A stretch of 64,000 bases of DNA from Candidatus Methylopumilus planktonicus (GCF_000981505.1 NZ_LN827929.1:62001-126000), one strand, 5' to 3'; shown: positions 7,089-16,019, counted from the stretch's first letter. Notes: generated from the letters alone by a model not told the origin. Translations and numbers: made by a program.

Positions 7089-9587
7089 ATGGGACAATCA
7101 ACCGTCACTAAATTTGCTGAAGAATTAGGATTGCCTGTTGATTTATTAATCGAACAGCTTAAAAGCGCTGGCGTGAATAAATCAGTAGCAGAAGATTCTT
7201 TAAGCGAAATAGATAAATCAGCACTTCTCGAATATCTTCGTAAAGAGCATGGCCAAACTCAAGTACCAAAAAACAAAATCACTTTAACGCACAAACAAAA
7301 TAAAGAGATTAAAAAAACGGATAGCACAGGACGTGCTCGCACCATTCAAGTTGAGGTGCGCAAAAAACGTGTACTCGTAAGACGAGAAGATGGACAACCG
7401 GTCGATACCCCTATTGTGGAATCTAAACCTGTTGAAACAGTTGCTAAAACTCAATCAAAAACACACGTGCTTGGCGAAGATCAATTATCAATTAGAGAAG
7501 ACGAAGCTAAGCGACATGCAGCACTTGCAGCAGTTCAAGCCGAAGATGTTAGAAAAAAACAAGAAGTAGTTGCGAAAGTAAATGAAGCGCCGGCAGCTAA
7601 ATTAAGTGAAGGCACACTTCATCGTCCTGCTTCTAAAGCAGGTGTTAAAGTTGAAACTAAAGAAAAGCAAGTAGATAAGAGTGAAAAAGATTGGTCCGAT
7701 CGTGAATTTAAAAAACGTACACTCAAAGGACGTGGCGACTCCAGTGCTTCTTCAGGATGGCGCTCACCTAAATCAAGATCAAAATCTCGCGAAGAGAATG
7801 AAGAGTCAACTTTTGTAGCACCTACTGAACTGATTATTCGAGACATTCATGTGCCTGAAACAATTTCGGTTGCTGACTTAGCACATAAGATGTCAGTGAA
7901 GGCCACTGAGGTCATTAAAGTGCTTATGAATATGGGCATGATGGTCACCATTAATCAAATTTTAGATCAAGACACTGGAATGATTGTAGTAGGTGAAATG
8001 GGACATACGCCCGTTGCGGCTTTAGATGATGATCCTGACGCGCTAATCGAGCAAGATTCAAGCATAGAAGCTATATTAGAAACACGACCGCCAGTGGTCA
8101 CTGTAATGGGTCACGTGGATCACGGTAAAACTTCATTGCTTGATTATATTAGAACCACACGCGTGGCCTCTGGTGAAGCAGGCGGCATTACACAACATAT
8201 TGGTGCATACCATGTAGAAACACCGCGCGGCATGGTGACTTTTTTAGATACTCCAGGCCATGAGGCTTTCACTGCAATGCGAGCTCGCGGCGCTAAGGCT
8301 ACTGATATTGTGATTTTAGTAGTGGCAGCAGATGACGGTGTGATGCCACAAACGATTGAAGCAATTCATCATGCAAAAGCAGCCAATGTGCCTCTTGTGG
8401 TTGCGATTAATAAAATTGATAAACCTGACGCCTCTCCTGAGCGCGTAAAAATGGAGCTTGTAGCGCAAGAAGTGGTGCCTGAAGATTTTGGTGGTGACAC
8501 CATGTTTGTGGAAGTTTCAGCAAAATCAGGACAAGGTATCGATAAACTCCTTGAATCAGTGCTGCTTCAAGCCGAAGTGCTTGAATTAAAAGCGCCTAAA
8601 AATACGCCTGCCAAGGGTATTGTTATTGAAGGCCGTCTAGATAAAGGCCGAGGTCCTGTAGCCACTGTTCTTATTCAGTCAGGTACTTTAAAACGCGGCG
8701 ATACATTATTAGCGGGATCAGCTTTTGGTCGCATTCGTGCGATGCTTGATGAAACCGGCAAAGAAATTAAAGAAGCAGGACCTTCTATGCCTGTTGAAGT
8801 ATTAGGTTTAGCAGATGTGCCGAACGCAGGCGAAGAAGTCGTTGTATTAAATGACGAACGTAAAGCCCGTGAAATTGCTCTATTCCGTCAAGGTAAATTT
8901 AGAGATGTGAAATTAGCAAAACAACAAGCTGCAAAACTTGCAAATATATTTGATCAAATGGCTGAGGGTAACGTAAAAGTTTTACCACTCATAATTAAAT
9001 CTGATGTTCAAGGTTCTTGTGAAGCGTTATCTACATCATTACAAAAATTATCTACCGACGAAGTTAAAGTGAATGTCATTCATATAGGCGTTGGTGCTGT
9101 GACTGAATCTGATGTGAACTTAGCGAGCGCCTCGAAAGCCATTCTCATTGCATTTAATGTAAGAGCGGAAGCAGGTGCGCGTAAATTGATAGATTCACTT
9201 GAAGTCGATGTGCACTATTACAGTATTATTTACGAAGCTGTTGATCAAGTGAAAGCAGCCCTTGGTGGATTGTTATCACCTGAGCAAAAAGAAAGCATCA
9301 TCGGCATGGTTGAAATTCGTGAAGTATTTAAAATTTCTAAAATAGGCTCCATTGCGGGTTGTTATGTTCAAGACGGTGTGATTAGAAGAAGTTCAATGGT
9401 GCGAATCTTAAGAGACAATGTCGTCATTCATTCAGGCGAACTTGATTCATTAAAACGCTTCAAAGATGATGTGAAAGAAGTTAAAAATAATTTCGAGTGC
9501 GGACTCTCTATTAAAAACTTCAATGAAATTGAAGTGGGCGACATGCTCGAAGTGTTTGAAGTCGTTGAGATCGCGCGTAAGCTTTAA
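7089..9587 (+). CDS. infB: Translation initiation factor IF-2
   Basis: 832 residues. An N-terminal IF2N domain (MGQSTVTKFAEELGLPVDLLIEQ region) is followed by a long charged linker rich in Lys/Glu (about 60-250). The GTPase has G1 GHVDHGKTS, G3 DTPGHEAF and G4 NKIDKPD, and is followed by domains II-IV. It places initiator tRNA on the ribosome. A GAGG site precedes the ATG. rbfA begins two bases after its stop, so translation is probably coupled. Confidence 0.97.
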   Translation: MGQSTVTKFAEELGLPVDLLIEQLKSAGVNKSVAEDSLSEIDKSALLEYLRKEHGQTQVPKNKITLTHKQNKEIKKTDSTGRARTIQVEVRKKRVLVRREDGQPVDTPIVESKPVETVAKTQSKTHVLGEDQLSIREDEAKRHAALAAVQAEDVRKKQEVVAKVNEAPAAKLSEGTLHRPASKAGVKVETKEKQVDKSEKDWSDREFKKRTLKGRGDSSASSGWRSPKSRSKSREENEESTFVAPTELIIRDIHVPETISVADLAHKMSVKATEVIKVLMNMGMMVTINQILDQDTGMIVVGEMGHTPVAALDDDPDALIEQDSSIEAILETRPPVVTVMGHVDHGKTSLLDYIRTTRVASGEAGGITQHIGAYHVETPRGMVTFLDTPGHEAFTAMRARGAKATDIVILVVAADDGVMPQTIEAIHHAKAANVPLVVAINKIDKPDASPERVKMELVAQEVVPEDFGGDTMFVEVSAKSGQGIDKLLESVLLQAEVLELKAPKNTPAKGIVIEGRLDKGRGPVATVLIQSGTLKRGDTLLAGSAFGRIRAMLDETGKEIKEAGPSMPVEVLGLADVPNAGEEVVVLNDERKAREIALFRQGKFRDVKLAKQQAAKLANIFDQMAEGNVKVLPLIIKSDVQGSCEALSTSLQKLSTDEVKVNVIHIGVGAVTESDVNLASASKAILIAFNVRAEAGARKLIDSLEVDVHYYSIIYEAVDQVKAALGGLLSPEQKESIIGMVEIREVFKISKIGSIAGCYVQDGVIRRSSMVRILRDNVVIHSGELDSLKRFKDDVKEVKNNFECGLSIKNFNEIEVGDMLEVFEVVEIARKL

Positions 9588-9589
9588 CC

Positions 9590-9937
9590 ATGGTGAATCG
9601 CTCTTATGCGAGAAGTGATCGCATTTCAGAACAAATAAAGCGAGAACTCGCAGAGCTTATTCAATCAGAACTCAAAGATCCTGCTGTGGGAATGTTAACG
9701 ATCACTGAAGTTCAAGTCACCCCTGACTTACTCCACGCTAAAATATATTTTACTTCTCCTACAAATGACCCTTTAATCATGCAAGGCCTAGATCGCTCGA
9801 CAGGATATTTACGTGCGCAATTATCAAAACGTATGGCGACACGCGGCATCCCACAACTTCATTTTGTGTATGATACGTCGATTGATGAGGGGATGAAGAT
9901 TTCACAACTCATTAAAGACGCACTACCTCCTCAGTAA
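9590..9937 (+). CDS. rbfA: Ribosome-binding factor A
   Basis: 115 residues with the KH-type fold of RbfA: RISEQIKRELAELIQSELKDPAVGMLTITEVQVTPDL, read in parts as DRISEQIKRELAELIQ and PAVGMLTITEVQVTPDL. It binds free 30S subunits and helps 16S 5' end maturation. It lies between infB and truB, the standard position. The C-terminus is short, ending shortly after SIDEGMKISQLI, as is common in the family. Confidence 0.95.
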   Translation: MVNRSYARSDRISEQIKRELAELIQSELKDPAVGMLTITEVQVTPDLLHAKIYFTSPTNDPLIMQGLDRSTGYLRAQLSKRMATRGIPQLHFVYDTSIDEGMKISQLIKDALPPQ

Positions 9938-9946
9938 TTTATTTTC

Positions 9947-10849
9947 ATGCAAAAGAAGTCTACGAAGCGCGAGATTGATGGCGTTTTTTTACTCAATAAG
10001 CCACTTGGATTTTCATCCAATCAAGCCTTAAAAAAAATCCAATGGTTATTTAATGCAAAAAAAGCAGGACACACAGGCACGCTTGACCCTATGGCCTCAG
10101 GGCTTCTTCCTATTTGCTTAGGTGAGGCTACAAAATTTTCACACCGTCTTCTTAATGCTAACAAAACTTATATCGCAACAATTCAATTCGGCGTGACCAC
10201 TACGACAGGCGATCAAGAAGGTGAGGTGATTTCAGAAAAAGAGGTTGTTTTCAATGAAGTCCAATTAAAAGAAACGCTGCAAAAATTTATAGGCGATATT
10301 ACACAAATACCCCCGATGTATTCCGCATTGAAATTTGAAGGCAAGCCCCTCTATGAATATGCAAGAAAAGGGATTGAAATTGAACGCAAATCTAGACAAA
10401 TTACCATCTATGACATCAAGCTTATAAAAGTTGAAGGCAGTGTCACGACAATTGAAGTTTTCTGCAGCAAGGGGACTTATATTCGTACTTTGGCAGAAGA
10501 TATTGGGGAAGCACTAGGGTGTGGCGCTTACTTAAAGGGCTTAGAAAGAACCCAAACGGGCAATTTTCAGTTGTCAGATGCCCTCTCAATCGAAGCTCTC
10601 GAAGCTATAGCCGTCGCATCTCGAGAAAAAATACTTTTGCCTATCGATGCATTATTAGAAGGGCTATCCTCGATTGAGCTGACTTCGACTGAAACAGAAG
10701 CGATTAAAAAAGGGCAAAGCATTGATTTTATTAGTAAAAATGAAGAAGAATTACGCTTATATAGCGCTTCAGGTAAGTTTTTAGGGGTGGGCCAGCCCGA
10801 CCTTCAAGGACACCTGCTTCCTAAGCGCTTAATAGCAAATATATTATAA
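9947..10849 (+). CDS. truB: tRNA pseudouridine(55) synthase TruB
   Basis: 300 residues. The catalytic Asp lies in GHTGTLDPMASGLLP, and the GVFLLNKPLGFSSNQALKKI start and the IPPMYSALKFEGKPLYEYAR segment are typical. It makes pseudouridine 55 in the T-loop of tRNAs. A C-terminal PUA-like extension follows (about 240-300). It is the last gene of the cluster before the separately promoted rpsO. Confidence 0.96.
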   Translation: MQKKSTKREIDGVFLLNKPLGFSSNQALKKIQWLFNAKKAGHTGTLDPMASGLLPICLGEATKFSHRLLNANKTYIATIQFGVTTTTGDQEGEVISEKEVVFNEVQLKETLQKFIGDITQIPPMYSALKFEGKPLYEYARKGIEIERKSRQITIYDIKLIKVEGSVTTIEVFCSKGTYIRTLAEDIGEALGCGAYLKGLERTQTGNFQLSDALSIEALEAIAVASREKILLPIDALLEGLSSIELTSTETEAIKKGQSIDFISKNEEELRLYSASGKFLGVGQPDLQGHLLPKRLIANIL

Positions 10850-10857
10850 AAAACATA

Positions 10858-10886
10858 TTGTTAAATCAAAAGAATACAATTAAAAT
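10858..10886 (+). promoter_or_regulatory. Promoter of rpsO
   Basis: TTGTTA (10858-10863) and TAAAAT (10881-10886) with a 17-base spacer, 30 bases before the rpsO start. An AGGAGAG ribosome binding site follows at 10901-10907. Confidence 0.65.
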
Positions 10887-10915
10887 ACGCGGACTGAATG
10901 AGGAGAGAAGATTAA

Positions 10916-11185
10916 ATGGCATCAACAGCAGCTGAAAGAGCCAAAGTTGTAAGTGAATATCAACAGGCAAAGAACGATACAGGATCCCCAGAAGTGCAAG
11001 TTGCACTTATCACAAGTCGTATTGGTTATTTAACAGATCATTTCAAAACCAATGCAAAAGACCATCACTCACGTCGTGGACTTTTAGCACTTGTAAGTCA
11101 ACGCAGAAAATTATTGGATTACCTTAAAGGTAAGAGTTTAGGTCGCTATCAATCATTGATTGAGCGTCTAGGTTTACGTAAATAA
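10916..11185 (+). CDS. rpsO: 30S ribosomal protein S15
   Basis: 89 residues, the standard length. DTGSPEVQVALITSRI and HHSRRGLLALVSQRRKLLDYL are the rRNA-binding signatures of S15, which binds 16S rRNA and forms an intersubunit bridge. It has its own promoter and a strong AGGAGAG site. Downstream comes a terminator-like hairpin and then pnp, as in E. coli, where RNase III processes the intercistronic region. Confidence 0.97.
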   Translation: MASTAAERAKVVSEYQQAKNDTGSPEVQVALITSRIGYLTDHFKTNAKDHHSRRGLLALVSQRRKLLDYLKGKSLGRYQSLIERLGLRK

Positions 11186-11240
11186 TTTTTTTAACTATTT
11201 AAATTAATTAGTTTAAGAAATTTTTGATTCGTAAGTTTTG

Positions 11241-11287
11241 AAGCCGATTGCAACCCTTCTTAAAAAGGAAGATGCCTCGGCTTTTTT
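11241..11287 (+). terminator. Intrinsic terminator between rpsO and pnp
   Basis: AAGCCGA (11241-11247) pairs with TCGGCTT (11277-11283) around an inner CTTC/GAAG helix, and a run of T follows (11282-11287). It probably limits read-through from rpsO into pnp and may be the processing hairpin of the pnp leader. The rest of the 177-base gap holds no ORF that I can support. Confidence 0.75.
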
Positions 11288-11362
11288 ATTGGATGTTAAA
11301 TGTTAGTTAATGTATTCGTTATTAAGAAGTGAATAACGGATGAAAAAAGAAAAGGGTAAATT

Positions 11363-13492
11363 ATGTTTAAAGCAATTAAGAAGAGTATTCAATTTGGTGC
11401 ACACACCTTAACACTGGAAACAGGCGAGATAGCAAGACAAGCAGATGGTGCAGTATTGGTAAGTTATGGTGATACAGCGGTATTAGTAACAGTCGTAGGC
11501 AGACATGATGTTAAAGCAGGACAAGATTTTTTCCCCCTCACAGTTGATTATCAGGAAAAAACATATGCTGCAGGTAAAATTCCTGGCGGTTTTTTCAAAC
11601 GAGAAGCACGTCCAAGCGAAAAAGAGACACTGACTTCACGTTTAATTGATCGTCCATTACGTCCTTTATTCCCAGAAAGTTTTTACAACGAAATTCAAAT
11701 CGTGGCAATGGTCGTGTCATCTGATAGTGAAATTGATTCTGATATTCCAGCAATCATTGGCGCTTCAGCAGCATTAGCTATTTCAGGTATCCCTTTCTAT
11801 GGACCAATTGGTGCTGCGCGCGTGGGATATATTAACGAAGAGTATGTGACTAATCCAACAGCATCACAATTAAAAGAAAGTGAACTTGATCTTGTTGTTG
11901 CGGCAACAGACTCGGCTGTATTAATGGTTGAATCAGAAGCAAAGGAATTACCTGAAAGCGTTATGTTAGGCGCTGTGCTTCATGGCCATAAAGAAATGCA
12001 AGCTGTGATCAAAATGATTAATGAATTAGCTAAAGAAGTTGGCAAAGAGCCATGGGATTGGGTTGCCCCTGAACCTGATAAAGCACTCATTAAAAAGATT
12101 CATGATTTAGCAGCAAAAGATGTTCACGCTGCATTTCAAATTAAATCAAAAGGCGAGCGCTCAGCTAAGCTAGATGAAATTAAAAATAAAGTATTCGCAG
12201 AGCTTATTACTGAAGATACAGATACTACCGAAACTAATAAAATTAAAAATGAATTTTTTAATTTAGAAGCAAAAACAGTGCGTACACAAATTTTAGATGG
12301 AGAGCCACGTATCGACGGACGAGATACTCGCACAGTCAGACCGATTGCGATTAGATCAAGTGTTCTTCCTAGAACTCACGGTTCAGCACTTTTCACACGT
12401 GGTGAAACGCAAGCACTTGTAGTTGCTACATTAGGCACAGGTCGCGATGAGCAAACGATTGATGCACTTCAAGGTGAGTATTCAGACCGCTTCATGCTTC
12501 ATTACAATATGCCTCCTTATGCAACAGGTGAAACAGGACGTGTGGGCACACCTAAGCGTCGTGAAATTGGTCATGGTCGATTAGCAAAGCGTGCATTGCT
12601 TGCTGTCCTACCTTCTAAAGAAGATTTTAGCTATACGATGCGTTTAGTTTCTGAAATTACAGAATCAAATGGTTCAAGCTCTATGGCATCTGTATGTGGC
12701 GGTTGTTTAGCATTGATGGACGCTGGTGTCCCAATCAAAGCTCACGTGGCAGGTATTGCGATGGGTCTTATTAAAGAAGGCAATCGTGTTGCTGTTTTGA
12801 CAGATATCTTAGGTGATGAAGATCATTTAGGTGATATGGATTTTAAAGTGGCAGGTACTGAAGATGGTATTACAGCGCTTCAAATGGATATTAAAATTAC
12901 AGGTATCACCACTGAAATTATGCAAGTGGCATTGAGCCAAGCTAAAGAGGGACGTGAACATATTTTAGCAATCATGAAAAAAGAAATGAAAGGTAGCCGT
13001 CAAGAGCTATCTACATTTGCACCAAGAATTATTACTGTGAAAATTCACCCAGATAAAATTCGCGAGGTGATCGGTAAAGGTGGATCGGTGATAAAAGCCT
13101 TAACTGAAGAAACCGGTGCTACGATTGATATCGAAGATGACGGTACTATTAAGATTGCTTGTGTGGATGGTCTTCAAGGTGAAGAAGCGAAGCGTCGTAT
13201 TTTAGAAATCACAGCAGAAATTGAAGTAGGTCAAATCTACGAAGGTACTGTGATTAAGATGTTAGATTTTGGCGCAATTGTATCTCTTCTTCCTGGTAAA
13301 GATGGCTTACTTCATATTTCACAAATTGCTCATCAACGTGTGAATGCGGTGACTGACTTCTTGTCTGAAGGACAAAAAGTTAAAGTACAAGTAATTGAAG
13401 TGGATGACAAGGGTCGTGTTCGTGTAAGTGCAAAAGCACTGATTGAGCCTCCGGCTGCTGAAGAAAAAGTAGAAAGCAAGAAAGCAGACTAA
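11363..13492 (+). CDS. pnp: Polyribonucleotide nucleotidyltransferase (PNPase)
   Basis: 709 residues with the full domain set. Two RNase PH-like cores are present (FGAHTLTLETGEIARQADGAV and RTHGSALFTRGETQALVVATLG), an alpha-helical linker lies between them, and KH (IREVIGKGGSVIKALTEETGA) and S1 (GQIYEGTVIKMLDFGAIVSLLPG) domains end the protein. It degrades RNA phosphorolytically 3' to 5' as part of the degradosome. A weak GGGTAAATT-type site precedes the ATG. It ends at a strong terminator shared with dksA. Confidence 0.97.
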   Translation: MFKAIKKSIQFGAHTLTLETGEIARQADGAVLVSYGDTAVLVTVVGRHDVKAGQDFFPLTVDYQEKTYAAGKIPGGFFKREARPSEKETLTSRLIDRPLRPLFPESFYNEIQIVAMVVSSDSEIDSDIPAIIGASAALAISGIPFYGPIGAARVGYINEEYVTNPTASQLKESELDLVVAATDSAVLMVESEAKELPESVMLGAVLHGHKEMQAVIKMINELAKEVGKEPWDWVAPEPDKALIKKIHDLAAKDVHAAFQIKSKGERSAKLDEIKNKVFAELITEDTDTTETNKIKNEFFNLEAKTVRTQILDGEPRIDGRDTRTVRPIAIRSSVLPRTHGSALFTRGETQALVVATLGTGRDEQTIDALQGEYSDRFMLHYNMPPYATGETGRVGTPKRREIGHGRLAKRALLAVLPSKEDFSYTMRLVSEITESNGSSSMASVCGGCLALMDAGVPIKAHVAGIAMGLIKEGNRVAVLTDILGDEDHLGDMDFKVAGTEDGITALQMDIKITGITTEIMQVALSQAKEGREHILAIMKKEMKGSRQELSTFAPRIITVKIHPDKIREVIGKGGSVIKALTEETGATIDIEDDGTIKIACVDGLQGEEAKRRILEITAEIEVGQIYEGTVIKMLDFGAIVSLLPGKDGLLHISQIAHQRVNAVTDFLSEGQKVKVQVIEVDDKGRVRVSAKALIEPPAAEEKVESKKAD

Positions 13493-13518
13493 TTGTTTTA
13501 GATTAATTTAAGACAACA

Positions 13519-13547
13519 AAAAACCCGGGAGATCCCGGGTTTTTTTA
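13519..13547. terminator. Bidirectional terminator between pnp and dksA
   Basis: AAACCCGGG (13521-13529) pairs perfectly with CCCGGGTTT (13534-13542) around an AGAT loop. A runs lie on the left and T runs on the right, so it can stop transcripts from both convergent genes. Confidence 0.9.
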
Positions 13548-13561
13548 TTTAAAAAAATCAA

Positions 13562-14326
13562 TTAACCTGCCATTTGTTTTTCGCGGATCTCATCAAGTGT
13601 TTTGCAATCAATACATAGTGTTGCAGTGGGACGAGCCTCTAAACGTTTTAGACCAATTTCTTCGCCACAGCCTGTGCAGTATCCATAATCTTGGCTTTCG
13701 ATATTTCTTAAAGTCTCATCTATTTTTTTGATAAGTTTGCGTTCACGGTCACGATTTCTAAGTTCAAGCGCCATATCCGATTCCTGGCTTGCACGATCGT
13801 TAGGATCTGCATGTGAGGTCAGCTCATCTTGCATGGTATGTACTGTGCGATCCATATCATGACTTAATTCTGTTTTCCATTCATTAAGAATGCTGCGGAA
13901 ATGATTAAGCTGGCTTTTACTCATGTAGCCCTCACCTTTTTTAGCTTCATAAGATCTAAATTGTTTTAGACCCTTTTGAGATGAGCTTTTAACTTTAAGA
14001 GGGACAATTTTTGCAGGGACAGGTTTCTTAGATGCAACTTTTTTAACTACAACCATTTTAGGCGCTGGTTTTTTCTTAGCTACAACTTTTTTAACCGGAG
14101 CTTTTTTCTTTGCCACGACTTTTTTAGCGACAACCTTTTTAGGAGTCGGCTTTTTCTTTGCCACAACTTTTTTAGGCGCTGGTTTTTTCTTAGCTACAAC
14201 TTTTTTAACTGGAGCTTTTTTCTTTGCCACGACTTTTTTAGGCGCTGGTTTTTTCTTAGCTACAACTTTTTTAACTGGAGCTTTTTTCTTTGCCACGACT
14301 TTTTTAGCTACTTTTTTAACTGCCAT
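13562..14326 (-). CDS. dksA: DksA-type RNA polymerase-binding factor with long Lys/Ala/Pro-rich N-terminal tail
   Basis: 254 residues against about 140-150 for ordinary DksA. The C-terminal ~120 residues are canonical: a coiled coil whose tip reads DPNDRASQES (the two Asp and the Ala that act at the polymerase active site are kept), then LELRNRDRERKLIKKI, then a four-cysteine zinc finger (CTGCGEEI ... LCIDCKTLDEIREKQMAG). DksA works with ppGpp at the RNA polymerase secondary channel. Residues 1 to about 117 are tandem VVAKKKAPVKK / VVAKKKPAPKK units like a histone H1 tail. AGGATT precedes the ATG. Confidence 0.9.
   Translation of the reverse strand: MAVKKVAKKVVAKKKAPVKKVVAKKKPAPKKVVAKKKAPVKKVVAKKKPAPKKVVAKKKPTPKKVVAKKVVAKKKAPVKKVVAKKKPAPKMVVVKKVASKKPVPAKIVPLKVKSSSQKGLKQFRSYEAKKGEGYMSKSQLNHFRSILNEWKTELSHDMDRTVHTMQDELTSHADPNDRASQESDMALELRNRDRERKLIKKIDETLRNIESQDYGYCTGCGEEIGLKRLEARPTATLCIDCKTLDEIREKQMAG
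14040..14305 (-). repeat. Coding tandem repeat in the dksA tail (33/66-base units)
   Basis: The DNA repeats in 33-base half-units coding for 11 residues (VVAKKKAPVKK and VVAKKKPAPKK), which pair into 66-base units. Neighbouring 66-base copies (about 14155-14220 and 14219-14285) are nearly identical. One unit is a variant (PTPKK) and one is interrupted by an extra VVAKK. Such sequence can expand or contract by slippage, so tail length may vary between strains. Confidence 0.9.
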
Positions 14327-14422
14327 TTTTTAATCCTAAAGTAAAAACAAATGCAAATAATCGCGAAAGTTTACACTGATCGACTATGAAAGCAAGATGT
14401 AATTGACGTAATTTACGACTAT

Positions 14423-15277
14423 TTATTGGGTGGATAGCTTTTGTGCGAGAAGCGTATTTTCCATTAATGTTGCAACCGTCATAGGTCCCACGCCCCCTGG
14501 CACAGGAGTAATAAAACCAGCCCTTGTTTTTGCGATATCAAATTCAATATCACCTATTATTTTTCCGCTCTCAAGCCTGTTGATACCAATATCAATTGCA
14601 ATGGCTCCAGGTTTAATCCAGCTTCCTTTAATCATATCTGGTATGCCAGCCGCTGCCACAACAATGTCCGCCAATTCAATTTTTTGTTGGAGTTTTTGGG
14701 TATAGCGATTACATATAGTGACAGTGCAGCCCCCTAAAAGAAGCTCTAAGGCCATAGGGCGGCCAACATGATTTGATGAACCAACCACGATTGCATCAAG
14801 CCCTTGGATTGCAAGCTGGGTGGCTTTAATAAGCTTCATGACACCATAGGGAGTGCAAGACCTTAATTGGGGCTGCTTTATTGCTAAAAGGCCAATATTT
14901 TTAGGATGAAATCCATCGACATCTTTAAGTGGTGAAATATTTTCAAAAATGACGTCATTATTAATGTGTGAAGGTAAAGGCGACTGAACTAAGATGCCAT
15001 CAATACTTGTATCATTATTTAATGTTTCAATAAGTGTTAAAAGTTCTTTTTCAGAAGTTTCATTAGGTAAGTCATAAGCAATCGACTTGACGCCAATTTT
15101 TTCACAGGCCAAACGTTTATTTTTGACATAGATGGACGACGCAGGATTAGAGCCTGTAAGAACGACCGCTAAACTGGGATTGCGAATACCTTTTTTTGAT
15201 CTCACATCAATTTCTTTTTTGAGATCTTGAAGAAGATTTTCAGCAATCGCTTTACCATCAATTATCTTGGCTGACAT
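14423..15277 (-). CDS. folD: Bifunctional methylenetetrahydrofolate dehydrogenase / methenyl-THF cyclohydrolase
   Basis: The family motifs are clear: SSIYVKNKRLACEKIG with the catalytic Lys, DGILVQSPLPSHI, VDGFHPKNIGLLA, VVGSSNHVGRPMALELLLGG for NADP, and the TPVPGGVGPMTVATLMENT end. It converts 5,10-methylene-THF to 10-formyl-THF, a central C1 route. The frame stays open to 15292. I chose the ATG at 15275-15277, giving 284 residues, the usual FolD length; neither start has a convincing ribosome binding site. Confidence 0.95.
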   Translation of the reverse strand: MSAKIIDGKAIAENLLQDLKKEIDVRSKKGIRNPSLAVVLTGSNPASSIYVKNKRLACEKIGVKSIAYDLPNETSEKELLTLIETLNNDTSIDGILVQSPLPSHINNDVIFENISPLKDVDGFHPKNIGLLAIKQPQLRSCTPYGVMKLIKATQLAIQGLDAIVVGSSNHVGRPMALELLLGGCTVTICNRYTQKLQQKIELADIVVAAAGIPDMIKGSWIKPGAIAIDIGINRLESGKIIGDIEFDIAKTRAGFITPVPGGVGPMTVATLMENTLLAQKLSTQ

Positions 15278-15414
15278 GAATTGATCCATCAATAAAAAAT
15301 TATCTTAACATATTGAATTTTAAATTTGTTCCATACTTGGTGAATCTTTTGTAAGAAGAAGCATCAAAGAGTATGATTAATATAAATTATTTTTTTAAGA
15401 GGAGCTTTAAGATC

Positions 15415-15714
15415 ATGAAGAAAAGTGTTTGGGTAATAATTTCACTAGGATTAATTTTTGGTTTAAATCCACCTATTTTTGCAGACCATCATGATAAGGG
15501 TGAGCATTGTAAAATGCATACAAAAAAATCATTTGAAGAAGCCGATAAAGATCGTGATGGAACCCTTGATCGTGAAGAAGCAAAGGTTGTTTGCAAAGAG
15601 GATTTTGATCTTATGGATAAAGACCGTGATGGTACATTGTCTAAAGAAGAGCTTAATGCATGTAAGGGTAAAAAAGGTAAATTAGGCCATAAAAAAGCCG
15701 CTAAACCAGCGTAA
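15415..15714 (+). CDS. Exported two-EF-hand protein with lanmodulin-like loop spacing
   Basis: The start at 15415 is set by GAGGAG at 15400-15405 and gives 99 residues. A signal peptide (residues 1-23, cleavage after IFA) indicates a periplasmic protein. Two 12-residue EF loops follow: DKDRDGTLDREE (44-55) and DKDRDGTLSKEE (68-79), separated by only 12 residues. Usual EF pairs have about 24-25 residues between loops; lanmodulin has 12-13. Loop 1 also has Asp at position 9, as in lanmodulin, but neither loop has lanmodulin's Pro at position 2. Three cysteines (32, 60, 83) and a Lys-rich tail complete it. Calcium or lanthanide binding cannot be told apart from sequence. Confidence 0.85.
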   Translation: MKKSVWVIISLGLIFGLNPPIFADHHDKGEHCKMHTKKSFEEADKDRDGTLDREEAKVVCKEDFDLMDKDRDGTLSKEELNACKGKKGKLGHKKAAKPA

Positions 15715-15751
15715 ATAGAAGAAATGCCGAGGTCTAAGATGGCGGCTTCAT

Positions 15752-15780
15752 TTGACCTCAGCCCTTAATTAGGCTATATT
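15752..15780 (+). promoter_or_regulatory. Promoter of the tRNA-Pro/Arg/His cluster
   Basis: TTGACC (15752-15757) and TATATT (15775-15780) with a 17-base spacer, eight bases before the first tRNA. The -35 sits in the right arm of an inverted repeat, GAGGTC (15729-15734) / GACCTC (15754-15759). Confidence 0.7.
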
Positions 15781-15788
15781 CTCGCCCT

Positions 15789-15865
15789 CGGGGTGTAGCG
15801 TAGTCTGGTAGCGCGCCTGCTTTGGGAGCAGGATGTCGGGAGTTCGAATCTCTCCACCCCGACCA
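15789..15865 (+). tRNA. tRNA-Pro (anticodon TGG)
   Basis: 77 bases. The acceptor stem is CGGGGTG/CACCCCG, the anticodon loop TTTGGGA gives TGG, a TTCGAAT T-loop is present, and the CCA end is encoded (15863-15865). Confidence 0.97.
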
Positions 15866-15928
15866 GATTTAGCATCTTACTTATTATAGAAAAAAAGGAT
15901 TTTCTGTAACACGCTTTGTGTTGTTAAG

Positions 15929-16005
15929 CTGCCCGTAGCTCAACTGGATAGAGCACCAACCTTCTAAGTTGGGGGTTACAGGTTCAATTCCTGTCGGGCA
16001 GGCCA
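15929..16005 (+). tRNA. tRNA-Arg (anticodon TCT)
   Basis: 77 bases. The acceptor stem is CTGCCCG/CGGGCAG, the anticodon stem is CCAAC/GTTGG, the loop CTTCTAA gives TCT, and CCA is encoded (16003-16005). Confidence 0.97.
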
Positions 16006-16019
16006 ATTTCTAGTTCATT

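Noticed and set aside
14040..14305. CRISPR array or noncoding repeat
   Set aside because: The 33/66-base repeats lie in the dksA frame, have no unique spacers, and code for a regular Lys/Ala/Pro pattern.
15415..15714. Calling the EF-hand protein lanmodulin
   Set aside because: It has only two loops, and both lack Pro at position 2. Kept as lanmodulin-like spacing only.
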